DNA from: Nemertoderma westbladi | Lineage: Eukaryota; Xenacoelomorpha; Nemertodermatida; Nemertodermatidae | Assembly (NCBI GenBank): GCA_032718475.1 | Contig: JAUCBJ010006078.1 | Coordinates: 1-64,000 of the forward strand | Reading direction: 5' to 3' | DNA length: 64,000 bases | Shown here: positions 1-11,536 of the stretch, one piece after another | Layout of the letters: each line of letters begins with the position of its first letter | Numbering within the stretch: position 1 is the stretch's first letter | The notes under the pieces: generated by a model | What the model saw: the letters and a program-made list of their open reading frames with translations, nothing else | Told to the model about the DNA's origin: nothing | The model's database searches: none | Position numbers and translations under genes: made by a program

Positions 1-375
1 TTATGGGTGAAATATTTTTTGAGAGGCTGCGGCATTTTAAATTAAAAATATAAGATGTTGACATGTACAGTAATTTAAATTTTTTATTTGGTTTTAAAAC
101 TTTTTTCAGTGTAGGTTCCTCCATTAATATTAAGATTAGTTATATTGTCATCTGCGTCTAGGATTGAAAAGGGGTATGTAAGGACTGTGGAAACAGGTAA
201 TATGTAGGCCTAGTATGTGTATGGTAATATGTGTATGGTAAGGACATTGTGTAAACAGTCTTTGATTAGGCTGGATTTATACACAGCTGGGGACTAGTAA
301 TATATACATTAGGTATAAATAAAACCCAAGATTAAATATACAAATATATATTTTTATGGTTTAAATATTTTCTAG
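1..375. other. Intronic or upstream flank
   Basis: AT-rich sequence with no convincing coding segment. It ends in an acceptor-like stretch (ttttctag) directly before the first recognised exon, so it is most likely intron of the gene that continues to 25109. Nothing else is seen. Confidence 0.5.
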
Positions 376-533
376 TTGGATTCTGTACGACGGCGATTTT
401 GATGGCCCAACAGACATCGTTACGTTCGGCAGTTATACAAGTTCCCAACTCCCTGCCACTGCTGACAAGCTCAGTTCCTTGAGAGTCGTACCGAAATCAG
501 GGTTAATGTTATTCGATGAAATTGACTTTACAG
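376..533 (+). CDS. Exon: beta/gamma-crystallin-like segment of a secreted multidomain protein
   Basis: Internal exon read in the frame beginning TGG at 377, with one leftover base on each side (phase 1 to 1). It follows ttttctag and ends before gtaaat. The translation starts WILYDGDFDGPTDIVTFG and continues with a KLSSLRVVP stretch. The pattern of an aromatic-rich strand, a small acidic loop and a closing SSLR strand is typical of beta/gamma-crystallin Greek-key motifs. The next exon continues in phase with a second similar unit (LMLFDEIDFTG and onward). No start codon or signal peptide is visible, so earlier exons lie outside the window. The fold call rests on motif recognition only. What is directly seen is an open exon with consensus splice borders. 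Confidence 0.65.
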
Positions 534-1403
534 GTAAATTTATATGATAATTCATAAAAATTGTAGGTAAATAATGTTAAATCTAAAGAATTTATATTAT
601 CATAACTTAACTTCATTCATTCAGGGATACCCCCCGGTCGAGGGGGGGGGGGGGGGGGGGGGGGGGGGTTACAGCTCTAACTTAGTATTGTAGGTTGTAC
701 TGAAGGTCAATATCACTGTTATGTGGTGTTCAACCAACGTTGCAAGGCCAAATTTTTTTTCTGTCCTCGCTCTAGCGGCGTGTGGCGGAATAAATATTTC
801 ACTACAAACACTACTAGTCCCTTAATATTTATCCAAATTTTATGTAACCAACTTTTTTGGACTCAGCACCTTCGAATCTACAACAATTTTCCAGCCGATT
901 TTTTAAATTATTAATTTTTAAGTAAATCAGTTAATTTAAATAAATAAAATTAATTAATATTTTCAATAAAATTGAAAAATCGTGAATGTAATAAATATAA
1001 TAAAATTTAACAAGTATTTGTCTGCATCCTTCACTTTCTAAAGGAACATTATTCTAATCATCATTTGCCCCATTGCCGTATCGCTTAATTACATACCTAT
1101 CAAATGTTGCATCAGCTATAATCATTCATTTACTTCAATATTTCTGTTTAACACCCATCATTATTCATTATTGCTTTACCTGATTTGTCTGCATCCTTCA
1201 TTTTCTAATAGAACATTATTTTAATCATCATTTGCCCCATTGCCGTATCGCTTAATTACATACCTATCAAATTGTGCATCAGCTATCACTAAATCATTAA
1301 TTTATTTCTTAAATATTTTTGTTTAATACTTTTGTTTGATTATTATTCACTATTGCCGATATAGTACCGCTCTGTTTAGGTATTTCATATTATTAGATTT
1401 ATT
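534..1403. other. Intron 1, left part
   Basis: Intronic sequence with a 27-nt poly-G run at 642-668 and an AT-rich stretch at about 900-1020. It contains a pair of direct repeats described separately. No coding segment is supported here. Confidence 0.6.
1021..1290. repeat. Two spaced direct repeats of about 100 bp
   Basis: A unit of about 100 bp starting tctgcatccttca at 1021 recurs at 1188 with only a few substitutions. Both copies share catttgccccattgccgta and the following cttaattacatacctatcaa. The spacer is short and AT-rich. No terminal inverted repeats are seen. This looks like a local duplication just upstream of the mobile-element gene at 1404. Confidence 0.8.
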
Positions 1404-3484
1404 TTGGTACAAACAGCAGACAGTTCTATGATGCCAGCCTGCTGTGGGTGTCACCCTATGAAAGGGAAATGTTCCCGGTGCGCATGTGTTAAGCTGGGAC
1501 GTCCATGTACCACATGTGCGCCTGCTGTGGGTGGGCGCTGCTCGAATTCGATCGGAATAATCAGGTCCCAACCCGATATCCCCCATTCCGATCCTGCAGA
1601 TGTAATTTATCCATCACCAACGAGTTTTTCGCAGCCGGCTAACAGCGACAGTGCCCCATATGTTAGCAGATATGTCCGAGAGGATACTCCCCCAGTTCCT
1701 GTCCAGTCGGTTGTAGCAATATCTGCGAATGGACCGACTTCCACCGATACAGAACACATAGCGATGCCTCCCGGCTACGGTGGTTCTGTGGGGCATGGTG
1801 TCCTCGACTACTTGATGATGAATTCACCAAGAGCGAGACAGGCTACTGCTTCACTACGAGTCAATGATGATATACCACGAGATATAAACACTCACACGCA
1901 TACAAACTCAACTGTGGACGAACTAGATGACATAATAATGGACCTCACATCAACGCCTGGTAATGATAATGATTACATTGACTTGGACAGTACGCTAATC
2001 AGGTCCGTGAACAACGCAATGGGACCTGCCCCAGGGTGGGCAATCAGTCATTCTGGCGATGCCCTTGTTCAGTCCGGTTTCGCAGCTGGTCATTCAAATG
2101 AAACAACTGGTATCACCATTGTTGGTCAGTATGGTATTGATGAGGCTGGTCAGCCCGGTATAGATGAACTCAGCCTGTCGGGTTTCACAGTTAGTCAAGC
2201 TGGTTTCGTAGCTGGTCAGTCCAATATCGCCATTGTTGGCCAGTCCGGTATCGCCGTCATAGATCAGTCTGGTAATGATGAAGTTAGCCAGTCCAGTTTC
2301 ACAGTTGGTCAGGACGTTGCATCAGTTGATATTGTTGCTGGTCTGTCCGGTTTCGCTGCTGGTCAGCCTGGTATTGACGAAGTCACTCATCAGTCCGGTG
2401 TTGGTCAGTCTGGGGTTGGTCAGATTGAGGTTAGTCAGGCTGACATTGACCAGTCTGGTATCGATCAGTCTGGGGGCAGTCAATCCAGTGCCGGTCAGTC
2501 CGGCATTCGACAGTCTGGTATCAATCAGCCCGGTGCTGGTCAGATTGGGGTAAGTCAGTATGGTACTGGTCAGCCTGGTGTCAGTAAGTCAGGTGCTGGC
2601 CCAGGTGTCAGTCAGTCTGGCATCAATCAGTCCGGTTCTGGCACTGGTGTCAGTCAGTCTGGCGCCAATCATTCTGGTGTTGTTCAGTCTAGCTTCAGTG
2701 AATATGGGGACCGTCCTCCCGGAGCACCAACCCATATACCAGCTCAGTCAGGTCTCGGTCGGTCTGTCGATGGTCATTCTGGTATACCAATACTCAGGGA
2801 TGGTCAGTCCATATCACTACCCAGTGGCAGGCAGATTGGTGTCATGCCCAGTGTCAGTCAGTGCGGTTCACCAATATCCACAAACATATTGGATGATCCA
2901 TCAGTAGACAGACTGATGGAACGTGCATATGGAGCTAAACTGACCCACAACAAAGACCTATGTGCCGAGTCTGTGTGGCATAAACGTTGGTGCCAGGTGA
3001 CGGATAACACTGTACCATCACTATACATTGTCCCCGGTGGTGCAGTTGGCCGACACTTCGTGTCAGCTCTGTCCATTGAGGTGGAAAAACTGGCATCAGA
3101 TTGTTTGATATTCGAGTTGTTGACTCTGACGCCCCCTCTTATGCTACCAGATCAGTACAGTCGCTATTGAGCAGCGCAGAAAGAGAGAAGAAAAATAAAT
3201 ATCTGGACGCTTGCGCACAACGTCAGGCTGACTTCTCCCCTTTGGTTACCACAGTAGATGGCGTTCTGGGTACAGAGTACTCCATGGTCCTCCGCCGCCT
3301 GGCTGAGTTCCTCAGTACCAAGTGGGATAAACCCTACTCCCAGGTAATGTGCTGGGTCCGAACCAGACTGTCATTTGCGACGCTGAGGGCCACCTGTGCC
3401 TGTTTTAGATCATCCAGGTCACGTTGGCGGTGCTCAGGTGTAACGGATGGAGCTGCACTACCTCGATTTACACTCGAGAACTAG
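1404..3484 (+). pseudogene. Internally deleted mobile-element gene (Cys-rich N-terminus joined to C-terminal tail)
   Basis: An open frame of 588 codons (1404-3170) is followed in another frame by a recognisable tail at about 3140-3484. Near residues 13-50 there is a cysteine-rich block (CCGCHPMKGKCSRCACVKLG and then CTTCAP...RCSN) like the zinc-binding start of polyproteins from mobile elements common in marine invertebrates. Near residues 500-560 a second landmark (YGAKL, W..RW, PGGAVGRHFV) matches my memory of the same polyprotein family. The tail (SSAEREKKNKY, VDGVLG, RLSFATLRATCACFRSSRSR) resembles the C-terminal end of those proteins. The reverse transcriptase core normally between them is absent, and the frame changes near 3110-3140, so a large internal deletion is inferred. 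It lies inside intron 1 of the host gene. The element class is uncertain. Confidence 0.55.
2040..2860 (+). repeat. Degenerate short tandem repeats encoding Gln-Ser-Gly units
   Basis: Within the 588-codon frame, a 15-30 bp unit around ggtcagtctggtat is repeated dozens of times. It gives protein units such as GQSGI, DQSGID and SQSGAN. The frame stays open throughout, so the expansions and contractions were in multiples of three. This is low-complexity coding DNA and no fold is implied. Confidence 0.8.
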
Positions 3485-4957
3485 ACACTTCCTGCAGCTG
3501 ATATTGAATAGTTTGCATTTTCAGGTTGTACAGTTTGCAGGGTTATCAACACTATTTTACTATAGCTACTGTATATATGTTTGTCTTCTGTCTTTCCTCC
3601 ACTTTTTGGCCATATTTCATTAATATTCTGTGCAGGTTATTGTTATTGTTATTGTTATTTACCATTAATTAATAATCTTTATATATTGCAAATATAAAAA
3701 AAGAAAAAAATAAATATAATAAAATAAAAATAAAATAATAAAAAATAATAATAATAATAAAATAATAATAAAAAATAAAATAATAAAAAGATAATAAAAT
3801 CTTTTATTTAAAACAGTTTGTAACCGGATGCACCAATATAAATAAAAGTGACTATATATAATCACCATGTTACACAAGTAGAATACTATCTTTTAAAGAT
3901 CTCGACCCGTGTAACGATACCAATTTGTCATCTTATCCCAATTCACTTATTTATTAGTCCATCACATGTGGTAATTTGATGCTCAAATTTAAGAGTCGGT
4001 GTTATTGATTAATTGGTAAATCTAAATGTCTAAGTTAGTGCAGTAAATGTAATTCATGTGACACCATGGCACCCCCCAAACGAAATCAGAATTGATAGTG
4101 GTGACTTAATCCAAATGCATGCCTTTGTTTTGTGATGTACAACTTGTGCAATGAGATAGTGCTACAACAAGGGAGGAGACTTAGGCACGTTGAAATACTG
4201 TAAAATTCTTGAGTGCTTTCTCGAAAATGTTTAACAAGTTGTTCATCCATTTGCGACTGATGCGATGGTGCTAATACATCTATATTCTAATCTAATACGT
4301 CTATATTCTAATCTGTCTATATTATAGATTGTGGAGAGGTCCTTTTCGTATATAATATATAATCTTTGGTATAGGTCTCCTAGCCATGCGTCATTACAGT
4401 ATACAGTAGTTACATCAAGGCCTGCATATTCAATGGTGCATAAGACGTTTCCTGTATAGAAGTTGAAGAGTTGGTGAAAGCAAGGAACCTTGTTTCACTC
4501 GTTTTAATAGATGGATTCCGCAAGGGTCGATGATGGTTCAAATTTGAGGTACAACACTGTGTATGTATACTGTATAGTATGACAATAGAGCTAAGCAGAT
4601 ATATGGATTTACATATGGATGGAGATACCGATGGTTCAGTGTATTGTTTTCTAAAAGTAAAATTTAATTCTTTCTAGTTTGAGAACTTTTCTACACTGAA
4701 TCAAACTGCTAATTGTTCATTTTTACAGAAATGTGTGAGCACATTTGAAACCAACAACATTGATATCAAGCTTGGAATGAAGTTATTAGCGAATGATGTA
4801 CTCTAGTTTTACTCCAATCAGTATGCCAATAAAATATGATCTCCTTCTCTTATTTAATGAAAATCATTGATGATTTTGAAATTTAATTTTGGAACATACA
4901 TTATTGGTATTTATTTGATCATTATAATTTTTTACTGATAACTTGTTTTTCGCTTAG
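3485..4957. other. Intron 1, right part
   Basis: The stretch 3690-3800 is a simple-sequence tract of AATAAT/AAAAT type. The rest, to the acceptor cgcttag before 4958, shows no persuasive coding or repeat structure. Confidence 0.6.
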
Positions 4958-5108
4958 GAAACTCATTCATATCATGTAACGGTCCAGTATACAAAGTAGA
5001 CGCCGACACAGACCGAAGGTGCAACGTTCCCGACTTAGGAGTCGATGAGTTTGACAACATCGCCAGTTCCATTATAATTACAGGAATCTTTCCTTGGCAT
5101 ATATACAG
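4958..5108 (+). CDS. Exon: continuation of beta/gamma-crystallin-like region
   Basis: Internal exon after tttcgcttag and before gtgatt. It joins the preceding exon in phase 1 (completing a Gly codon) and leaves two bases at its end. The translation contains GNSFISCNGPVYKVDAD, then two cysteines and a closing strand IASSIIITGIFPWHIY, again Greek-key-like. The unbroken phase with both neighbouring exons is the main evidence that these are consecutive exons of one gene. Confidence 0.65.
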
Positions 5109-5624
5109 GTGATTAATATTTCTATGAAAAATAACCGATTGTATTCGCAAATTATATAATTAAAGAATTACAATATAATTATTAATCTGATAATTGGACT
5201 ATATCCCAAGCTATGATGTACTTAGAAGCTATGATATTCAATTTAGTCATAAGCTCCCTCTATAATAATAATCTTCCATCTTCACTTACGTTTTGGAACA
5301 TGAATGTTGAAGCTGATTTACCTGCAGCTGTAAATTGTGTATATTCTTACAAATGGCTTATTTCTTCATCTTTGATGACATATTTGATTCAGAACTTCTT
5401 TAATTCCTGCTCTAACTTTAAACATTCGACTTGTTGCATAATAGACTGACTATATGACATTTATTTATTTTGCCAGACATATTAATAATAAATTTAGTCT
5501 CTCCTGTGTTTACATAAATTGTTACTTATGCTTCTAAGATTTTAATTTGTATTGTAACTCATCCTGTATATTTGATTGTAAAGAACTTATAATCATCACC
5601 TATCACATTAAGTATATTTCTTAG
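5109..5624. other. Intron 2
   Basis: A 516-bp AT-rich intron bounded by gtgatt and tttcttag. No internal feature is recognised. Confidence 0.6.
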
Positions 5625-5797
5625 CATTACTCATAATAATAACGACGAACTATACCGGGATAATATTAAATGCAGCGGTGCCGATTACACTGGAGACAAC
5701 ATGAAACTTGAACCAGGTTTCTATGGATCAGAGTTACCAGTTGAAGATATCAGTGCGCTCATGATATATTGCAGAGAAGCAAAGAAACAGCCAAAAC
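5625..5797 (+). CDS. Exon: third crystallin-like/linker segment
   Basis: Internal exon after atttcttag and before gtaagt. One base completes a Ser codon with the previous exon, and one base is left at the 3' end. The translation includes YRDNIKCSGADYTGDN, LEPGFYGSELPVEDISALMI and YCREAKKQPK. The cysteine pair and the G-Y-hydrophobic pattern suggest a further beta/gamma-crystallin-like unit, but it is more divergent than the first. The next compatible exon (19478) is 13.7 kb away, and the intervening intron is full of mobile DNA. Confidence 0.6.
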
Positions 5798-8700
5798 GTA
5801 AGTTCTTGAAGACTTTGATTGACTTTCAAAAACAATAACCTAAAAAAAATAATTTTACCAATATTTTTATGGGCTGCTATATTAAGCGTGGAATAACTAA
5901 TGATATATATATAATTATTATTATAATATAATTTAATCAAAATATAATGGTTAAAATAAAAATCAGCTGACGTTCAATCACTTGGTGTTTTACAATTGCT
6001 GTTTTAAAAGTAATATATTTTAGGCGTGGAGGTGACCCAATTTGTAGGAAATATTATAACTTACCTTATGACGTTTTACTATTGATACTGAAATATTAAT
6101 TTACCATGTCGATGTCACATCAAAATTATTTAGCTATATTTATTCTAAACAATCACCATTAAATACTAAGCCAATCATTTTGCGAGATAAACAATAAGCA
6201 AGCTTGTCTTATTACTCTGGGGCCTAACACTATTGCATGTCCTATAGAATTACACCTTGCTGGAATGGTGGTGAGGTGGAACTGGTCGGACTGATTCCAA
6301 GCCCGGCAAACACACCGGACGTGTTCTAGCTAAATCAGCGATTGCACTTTGCGATATTTTTGCCCTCTAGCGGCAGACTAGAGAACTACAGACAGATGAG
6401 CCTCCTTTGAATGACACAGTTAATGGTCTAGTACAAATATGCCAAGTTTCAGAAAATGTGATGTTTAATATCTAGACATGTAGCCCTCTAGCGAGAGACA
6501 GAGGATTTGATGGTGTCTGGAAGTTCCTAAAAAAACAAAACTTATGGTCTTATTGATGCCTACTAATTTTAGACTCAAAGCTTTAAATCCGACAAAATTA
6601 TAAGTAAGTCAAAATCGTGATGATCGTAAACGATGATGACATACAGTACCATTATTGAATGAACTATTTTCCATAATTGACCTACCCCCCTAAGAGATAG
6701 CGTCAGTTCGCAAAGGCTCCGCCAACTTCGTGGCTCGGACCCCATACCCCATGCTATAAAATGTATTCGATCGATATACAATTATATATTAATCCGCTAG
6801 GTGGTGTCAAATTATTGTTCGGCAATTTCGTACTTGTACAGTACAGCAGTACCGTACCGGTAGGCCTATGTCATTACTTCGGAGTCTCTAGCCGATCCCC
6901 AATTAAATGTCTTAACTTTTCAATTTCGTAGAAGATAGACTTTATGATTCTCTACAAGCAACCAAAATTTCAGTTCCGGAAAATGAGGCGTTCCCGAGAA
7001 ATTTAACATTTTCTAAAAACCACATAATCTGTCGTAGCTGACGTCCGACTGCATGATTTTTCACCAAACTTTACAAATTTTCTAAGCTTTCCCTCTACTA
7101 CTTACCTACTAAGTTTGCTTCAATTTCGAATCAGCGATGCTGAGAAATTCGCTTTCAAGCATTTACCAGACAGACAGACGGACGGACAGTCAGACGGATA
7201 TGCTCCATTTGCCCTATATGAACCGTCTGTCAACGCTCGCCGACTACGTGTCCCGCCCCACACCAAGTAGTTATCGATTAACAAAGTCACTTCCCCTCCC
7301 GGTTACTTCCCACCGGTCCCCCCCCCCCCCCCCCCCCTCCAATGTTATACTTTAATGTTATAACATTATTATACAATATTGTAATGTTAAACAATATTAA
7401 TTACATGCAATTAAACTAACAAAACACCGCAAAAATAAACTGTAAATTAGACAAACAACGAAGATACTGGAAATAAATACATTAATAATTTCAAATAAAC
7501 CATATCACAAAATGAAATAAAATAAATTGACCAAAGTTCAGTTTTGGAGTAAAACAGTTGAATTACTCGGATCCACTCTCAACCACCTTACTATTATGGC
7601 CAATTACGCGAAGATATGTCAGTTTATCATTGCGATTATTGGCAATGGCTGAAGCCAGGCGTTTCTCCTGGTTGATAGTAAATCACGCCTCTTAACCAGT
7701 GTGTATATTGAAAGTTAATCAAAATGCATCAATGTTGTTCTGAAACAGTTATATGAATAAGTTAGCTACCACTTTGGTAGCGAAAAAAATTTCCGAAATT
7801 CCCTTCCAGTCTGCCAAACCGGCCCTAGTTACTGCCTTAGCAACCGATTTATGAAATTTAATTTAATAATTGCTTCATCTCATCTTTCCTTTTCCTGATA
7901 AAATCAACAAACTGTTTTAAAATTAAAAAACCCATCACACAACTTAAATAATATCTTGGGAACACATCAAGGGCAATACAAAATCTAATAGCATCCAATG
8001 TCGCAGACACTGGCCCATTATTTGGACCAGAGTAATTTACACAAGTATCAAAATATTAAGTGTAGAATTCGCGTACTGTATATTTGTAATTATTTTAAAA
8101 TATCACTACAGCTCAGTAGCATGGTGACACTTCCCGTCATATTGTACACATTCGGGTGACATTTACATTTTACAATTCACGCTACCATAGCAACAGACCA
8201 AATAAGACATTTTAATAATAATTTAATTTACAGTGTAACTAACGATAATGCAGTTTTTCTTAGTTTACCTTGTCAGAGTTTTGAGAGATTAAATGTGACA
8301 CACGTCGCATAGCTAAAACCTTCGACTGTTAGTCAACATCATATCATATTGTTTAATACATATATGAATTTTAAAGTATCTCTGGCGTTTATCGATCGAG
8401 AACTACAGTTAAAAATCAGTACCGGTACCTCCAAGTTATCTACTTAAGAAATTTGATCACAGGCGTTTAAACTATGTAAATTCCCAGATTCAAGTTTCTA
8501 AGGAAACAAGTTGTGGATAATCTGGTTGATATGCAACTGTGATATACACTCTTAATTCTGCAACAGGCAGGTAGGTACATTGGACATTGATACAGAACAT
8601 TGGCCAAATTATAGATTCACATCTTACGCTTGAAAAGCAAGTGTCCCTAACAGTAAGCGAATCATAATATCACCTTCGCAATCTTGGTAGAGTGCGCCGC

Positions 8701-8877
8701 TATTTCACGTGTCTCTTTTTGTTTCAAAAGTCTCTTTCAAAAGTGTCTCTTTTTTAATCCCTCTTCTTCTGATTTTGAGGTATTAATACATGCATTTTTT
8801 CCAGCAAACTCGATAACAACAATGCCTTGCTATATGGTTTACCTAATAAACTGTTGAAATTGCAGTATGTACAAAAT
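5798..8877. other. Large intron, left part
   Basis: No coding segment is supported. Simple sequence is present: an AGAC/GGAC microsatellite at about 7165-7200 and an 18-20 nt poly-C run ending near 7337. The region 6240-7330 has the texture of an old interspersed repeat (higher GC, short direct repeats such as ccctctagcg at about 6364 and 6482), but I cannot assign a family. Confidence 0.5.
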
Positions 8878-9360
8878 ACTACTACTACTACTACTAGGAT
8901 CGGCATGCTGCATTGCAGCTGCATTTTTAAGAATGCTGTGCCGGCTTATCGACAAAATTGCACCGCCACAACTCCCTATCACCCATGACATTTGCTAGAT
9001 CATCCGCATCTTCAAGGCCAGTGTCCTTTAAGATGCGTCTCAAGAAAGTCATGGGCTGTCCACCATGCTTATTCACTCCATGAGGCTGCCAAAGTACAAG
9101 ATTATGCACTGGCTGGTCCTCACGGCGAAAGCAATGTCCTGCAAAGCGGAGGCGATTTTGTTCTAGTGTCAAGCTTGGGGGAACCAATGAGACACCTCCA
9201 ATGTTATATAGTGTCTGGTTGGAGATGTGTGCATTGTACTTGACACAATGAACCTGGTGTAGCATTCTTGTGAATGTGCCTTCTAGAGAGATTTGGTGTC
9301 CTCAGCAGTTAGAGCCCAGCATGGACTTCCATAGAGGAGTACTGGAACTACTGCAATAAT
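8878..9360 (-). mobile_element. LINE 3' fragment (reverse transcriptase C-terminus)
   Basis: On the - strand, codons 9265-8927 give a C-terminal LINE polypeptide with RLRFAGHCFRREDQP, then LVLWQPHG, PMTFLRRILKDTGL and DDLANVMGDRELWR. This is the conserved tail after the reverse transcriptase domain in RTE/CR1-related LINEs. The element ends, in its own sense, in a (TAG)n tail at 8896-8878, a short 3' microsatellite typical of such elements. It is 5'-truncated near 9360. A second copy is at 20137-20965 and a third, shorter one at 49837-50094. Confidence 0.75.
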
Positions 9361-9361
9361 A

Positions 9362-9600
9362 GACAAAATAGTGCGGCACGTCTACTATGTGGGATTACAA
9401 AGCGGGATCATATACACATGACCCCAGTATTAAGAAATCTCCACTGGCTACCGATATTACGACACGATAAAATAGCCCAATTGACATACAAATGCCTAAA
9501 TGGACTCGCTCCTGATTACTTGACTGACTTGCTTTGCGCTACAATCCTCCCAGAAACCTACGTTCGAGGAACCAAAATTTATTGGTTAACCCCAGATTAA
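9362..9600 (+). mobile_element. CR1-like LINE fragment
   Basis: The + strand encodes SAARLLCGITKRDHI followed by TPVLRNLHWLPILRHDKI and YKCLNGLAPDYLTDLL. The LHWLP and KCLNGLAPDYL motifs are hallmarks of the C-terminal region of CR1/Jockey-type LINE reverse transcriptases. It abuts the preceding - strand LINE directly at about 9360, so one element inserted next to or into the other. The fragment stops in TAA at 9598-9600 and is truncated on both sides. Confidence 0.7.
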
Positions 9601-9945
9601 CTGGATGCAAATCCAATCTCGGCGAATTGTTATTTTTTTGCAATGTTAAATTATCGATTTATGGAAAAGGACAGGTTACAGTGGCACGTTATTCTAACCA
9701 AAACAACAAAAGAAAGGCAATCTAACAACAGATTAATGTTTTATTTTTTAGAGTAATGAGCTGTTATTTGCGTCGATTTTTCCCTGGAGAGTGATGAATT
9801 TTGACTGCGTCGAAAGTCCCCCCACCCCCTCCCTCATCTGGCACAATCTTATCGTCCTACTGTACCTAACAGCAATGTTTACTTACTTAGAGAATGGTTT
9901 TCACTATCACTTGCATCTGAATAGGCCTATTATTATTATAACTTG
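9601..9945. other. Intronic sequence between mobile fragments
   Basis: No coding segment or repeat recognised. A short C-rich stretch is at about 9820-9832. Confidence 0.5.
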
Positions 9946-11040
9946 ATGGAAATGGATGGTGACGGACATATTCCTATTCTTAAAAGGAAAACTTGCCCGA
10001 ATGTAGTCTGTGAAGAGACATGCATAGTATGTGGAGCAAATAAAGATGAGCCATTAAGAATTGCTTCAGTTGACGGAAAGTTAATTAATTAAATTAAATT
10101 AATGAAATTAATTAATTTTGCACAAAAAAGGTTGGTATTTCAAGATATTTCTAATATAGAGCCCATTGATTATATACAAAGTATGACTGAAGAAGATTGG
10201 GCTACTATTGCTTTAAAATACCATTTAAAAGGAAAACTTGCCCGAATGTGGTCTGTGAAGAGACATGCATAGTATGTGGAGCAAATAAAGATGATCCATT
10301 AAGAATTGCTTCAGTTGACGGAAAGTTAAAATTAAAGGTGTCAGCACAAAAAAGGTTGGTAATTCAAGATATTTCTAATATAGAGGCCATTGATTATATA
10401 CAAAGTTTCTCTGAAGAAGATTGGGCTACTATTGCTTTAAAATACCATAAGTCATGTTATAACAGCTTTACCTCTTCTGAAAAAGGAAACGCTTACAATG
10501 TAAATTTCAACATAACGAAAATGTCAAACTTCAGATACAAAGAGACATTCAAACAAGCTCATCAGCAGTATCTTGGGAAAGATGTATATTTTACCAACTG
10601 TAATAAGCAAAAACTTGTAATATTGAAACAATAGAAAAGTCCCATCAGATTCTGAAATATCATGACCCTGATTTGATTTGAAGGTTTTCTAATATTAATG
10701 ACGTTTATCTCTGTAGGAAGCAAATATCATCTTAAATGTTTTGTTCAATTTGAGCATGGAGTTGTGAAGGAGATGTGCAGTAGTGAGATAGATTACACAT
10801 CCATTTTGAAAATTTTATGCAATAATATAGAGATAGAACTAGGATGACAACAAATTATAGATATGGGAAATGTCTGGCAATGTCTAGTTGACAAATTAAA
10901 CTCACTAAACTTACCAATCACATTAAAATCAATCCTATACGGCCAGAAATGTAAGGATCTGAACAAACTTATTAATGCGGTATCAAAATATATATTGGAC
11001 TCTAAACGATTTAGCTCAGTTGAAATATAAACTATAAAGG
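9946..11040 (+). pseudogene. Decayed uncharacterised gene, N-terminal segment (zinc-binding type)
   Basis: A start codon at 9946 opens a short frame (MEMDGDGHIPILKRKTC and onward) that stops after a duplicated stretch. The duplicate continues openly at 10197-10631 with CEETCIVCGANKDDPLRIAS, then YHKSCYNSFTS. Paired CxxC and HKSC residues suggest zinc binding. The frame then breaks near 10630, and matching peptide continues in other frames to about 11040 (HLKCFVQFEHG and onward). This resembles the N-terminal part of a multi-copy invertebrate protein family of unknown function that I recall from cnidarian, mollusc and echinoderm genomes. The copy is clearly broken. Its middle and C-terminal parts follow at 11730-12812 and 14816-16560, separated by insertions. 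Confidence 0.6.
9980..10469 (+). repeat. 245-bp tandem duplication inside the decayed gene
   Basis: The stretch beginning ttaaaaggaaaacttgcccg at 9980 is repeated starting at 10225. Both copies encode the KRKTCPNVVCEETCIVCGAN block. The first copy has an AT-rich alteration at about 10081-10115 that introduces stops. The duplication truncates the original start region. Confidence 0.85.
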
Positions 11041-11536
11041 CTCTAGTGTGTAGAGAACTACAAAAAATTCCAAATTAATAAATAAATTAGCACTCCTAAT
11101 CAAATGTATTTTTGGACCTAAATATACTGTGAATAAATTGAGAGCATTCACTTTCGTGTTGGAACTATTTATATGTACGTACAGTATAACAACACACAAT
11201 CATTTGTTGTATGTAATATATCTAATTTAACTTTGCTCTTCTACCCTTCTTGTTAACTATGTATGTAGGGTAATTGTGGAATATACAATAGCCTAGACTA
11301 GCCATAGCTATGACTAGGATTGTGACTGTGAGGTTTTCACCGGCGCTCGTGTTGGGTATGCGCTGCAAATATCTGTCGGTACAGAAATAATATATCTATA
11401 TTTAATAATAGTATGTTTATCATGAATTTGTTGGTGGTGTATCATGTAACAAACCCGTGAGGGCAGGATATAGGGCTTTGCCCTGTTTGCCCGTAATTAA
11501 AGAAATATTAATGTAAAAAAAAAAAAAAAAAAAAAC
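11041..11536 (+). mobile_element. Probable retroposed insertion with poly-A tail
   Basis: Noncoding sequence interrupts the decayed gene and ends in a run of about 20 A at 11515-11535 after gcccgtaattaaagaaat. A 3' poly-A tail at the end of a segment foreign to the surrounding gene suggests retroposition. The left boundary is uncertain because the host frame is already decayed. No protein domain is seen in it. Confidence 0.45.

Noticed and set aside
723-914. Open frame of 63 codons
   Set aside because: Intronic, AT-rich, no domain and no relation to the exon phases around it.
4728-4806. Possible extra exon after tttttacag, open until a TAG
   Set aside because: In the phase needed to join the exon ending at 533 it hits a stop after a few codons, and the peptide has no domain match. 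The exon at 4958 joins cleanly.
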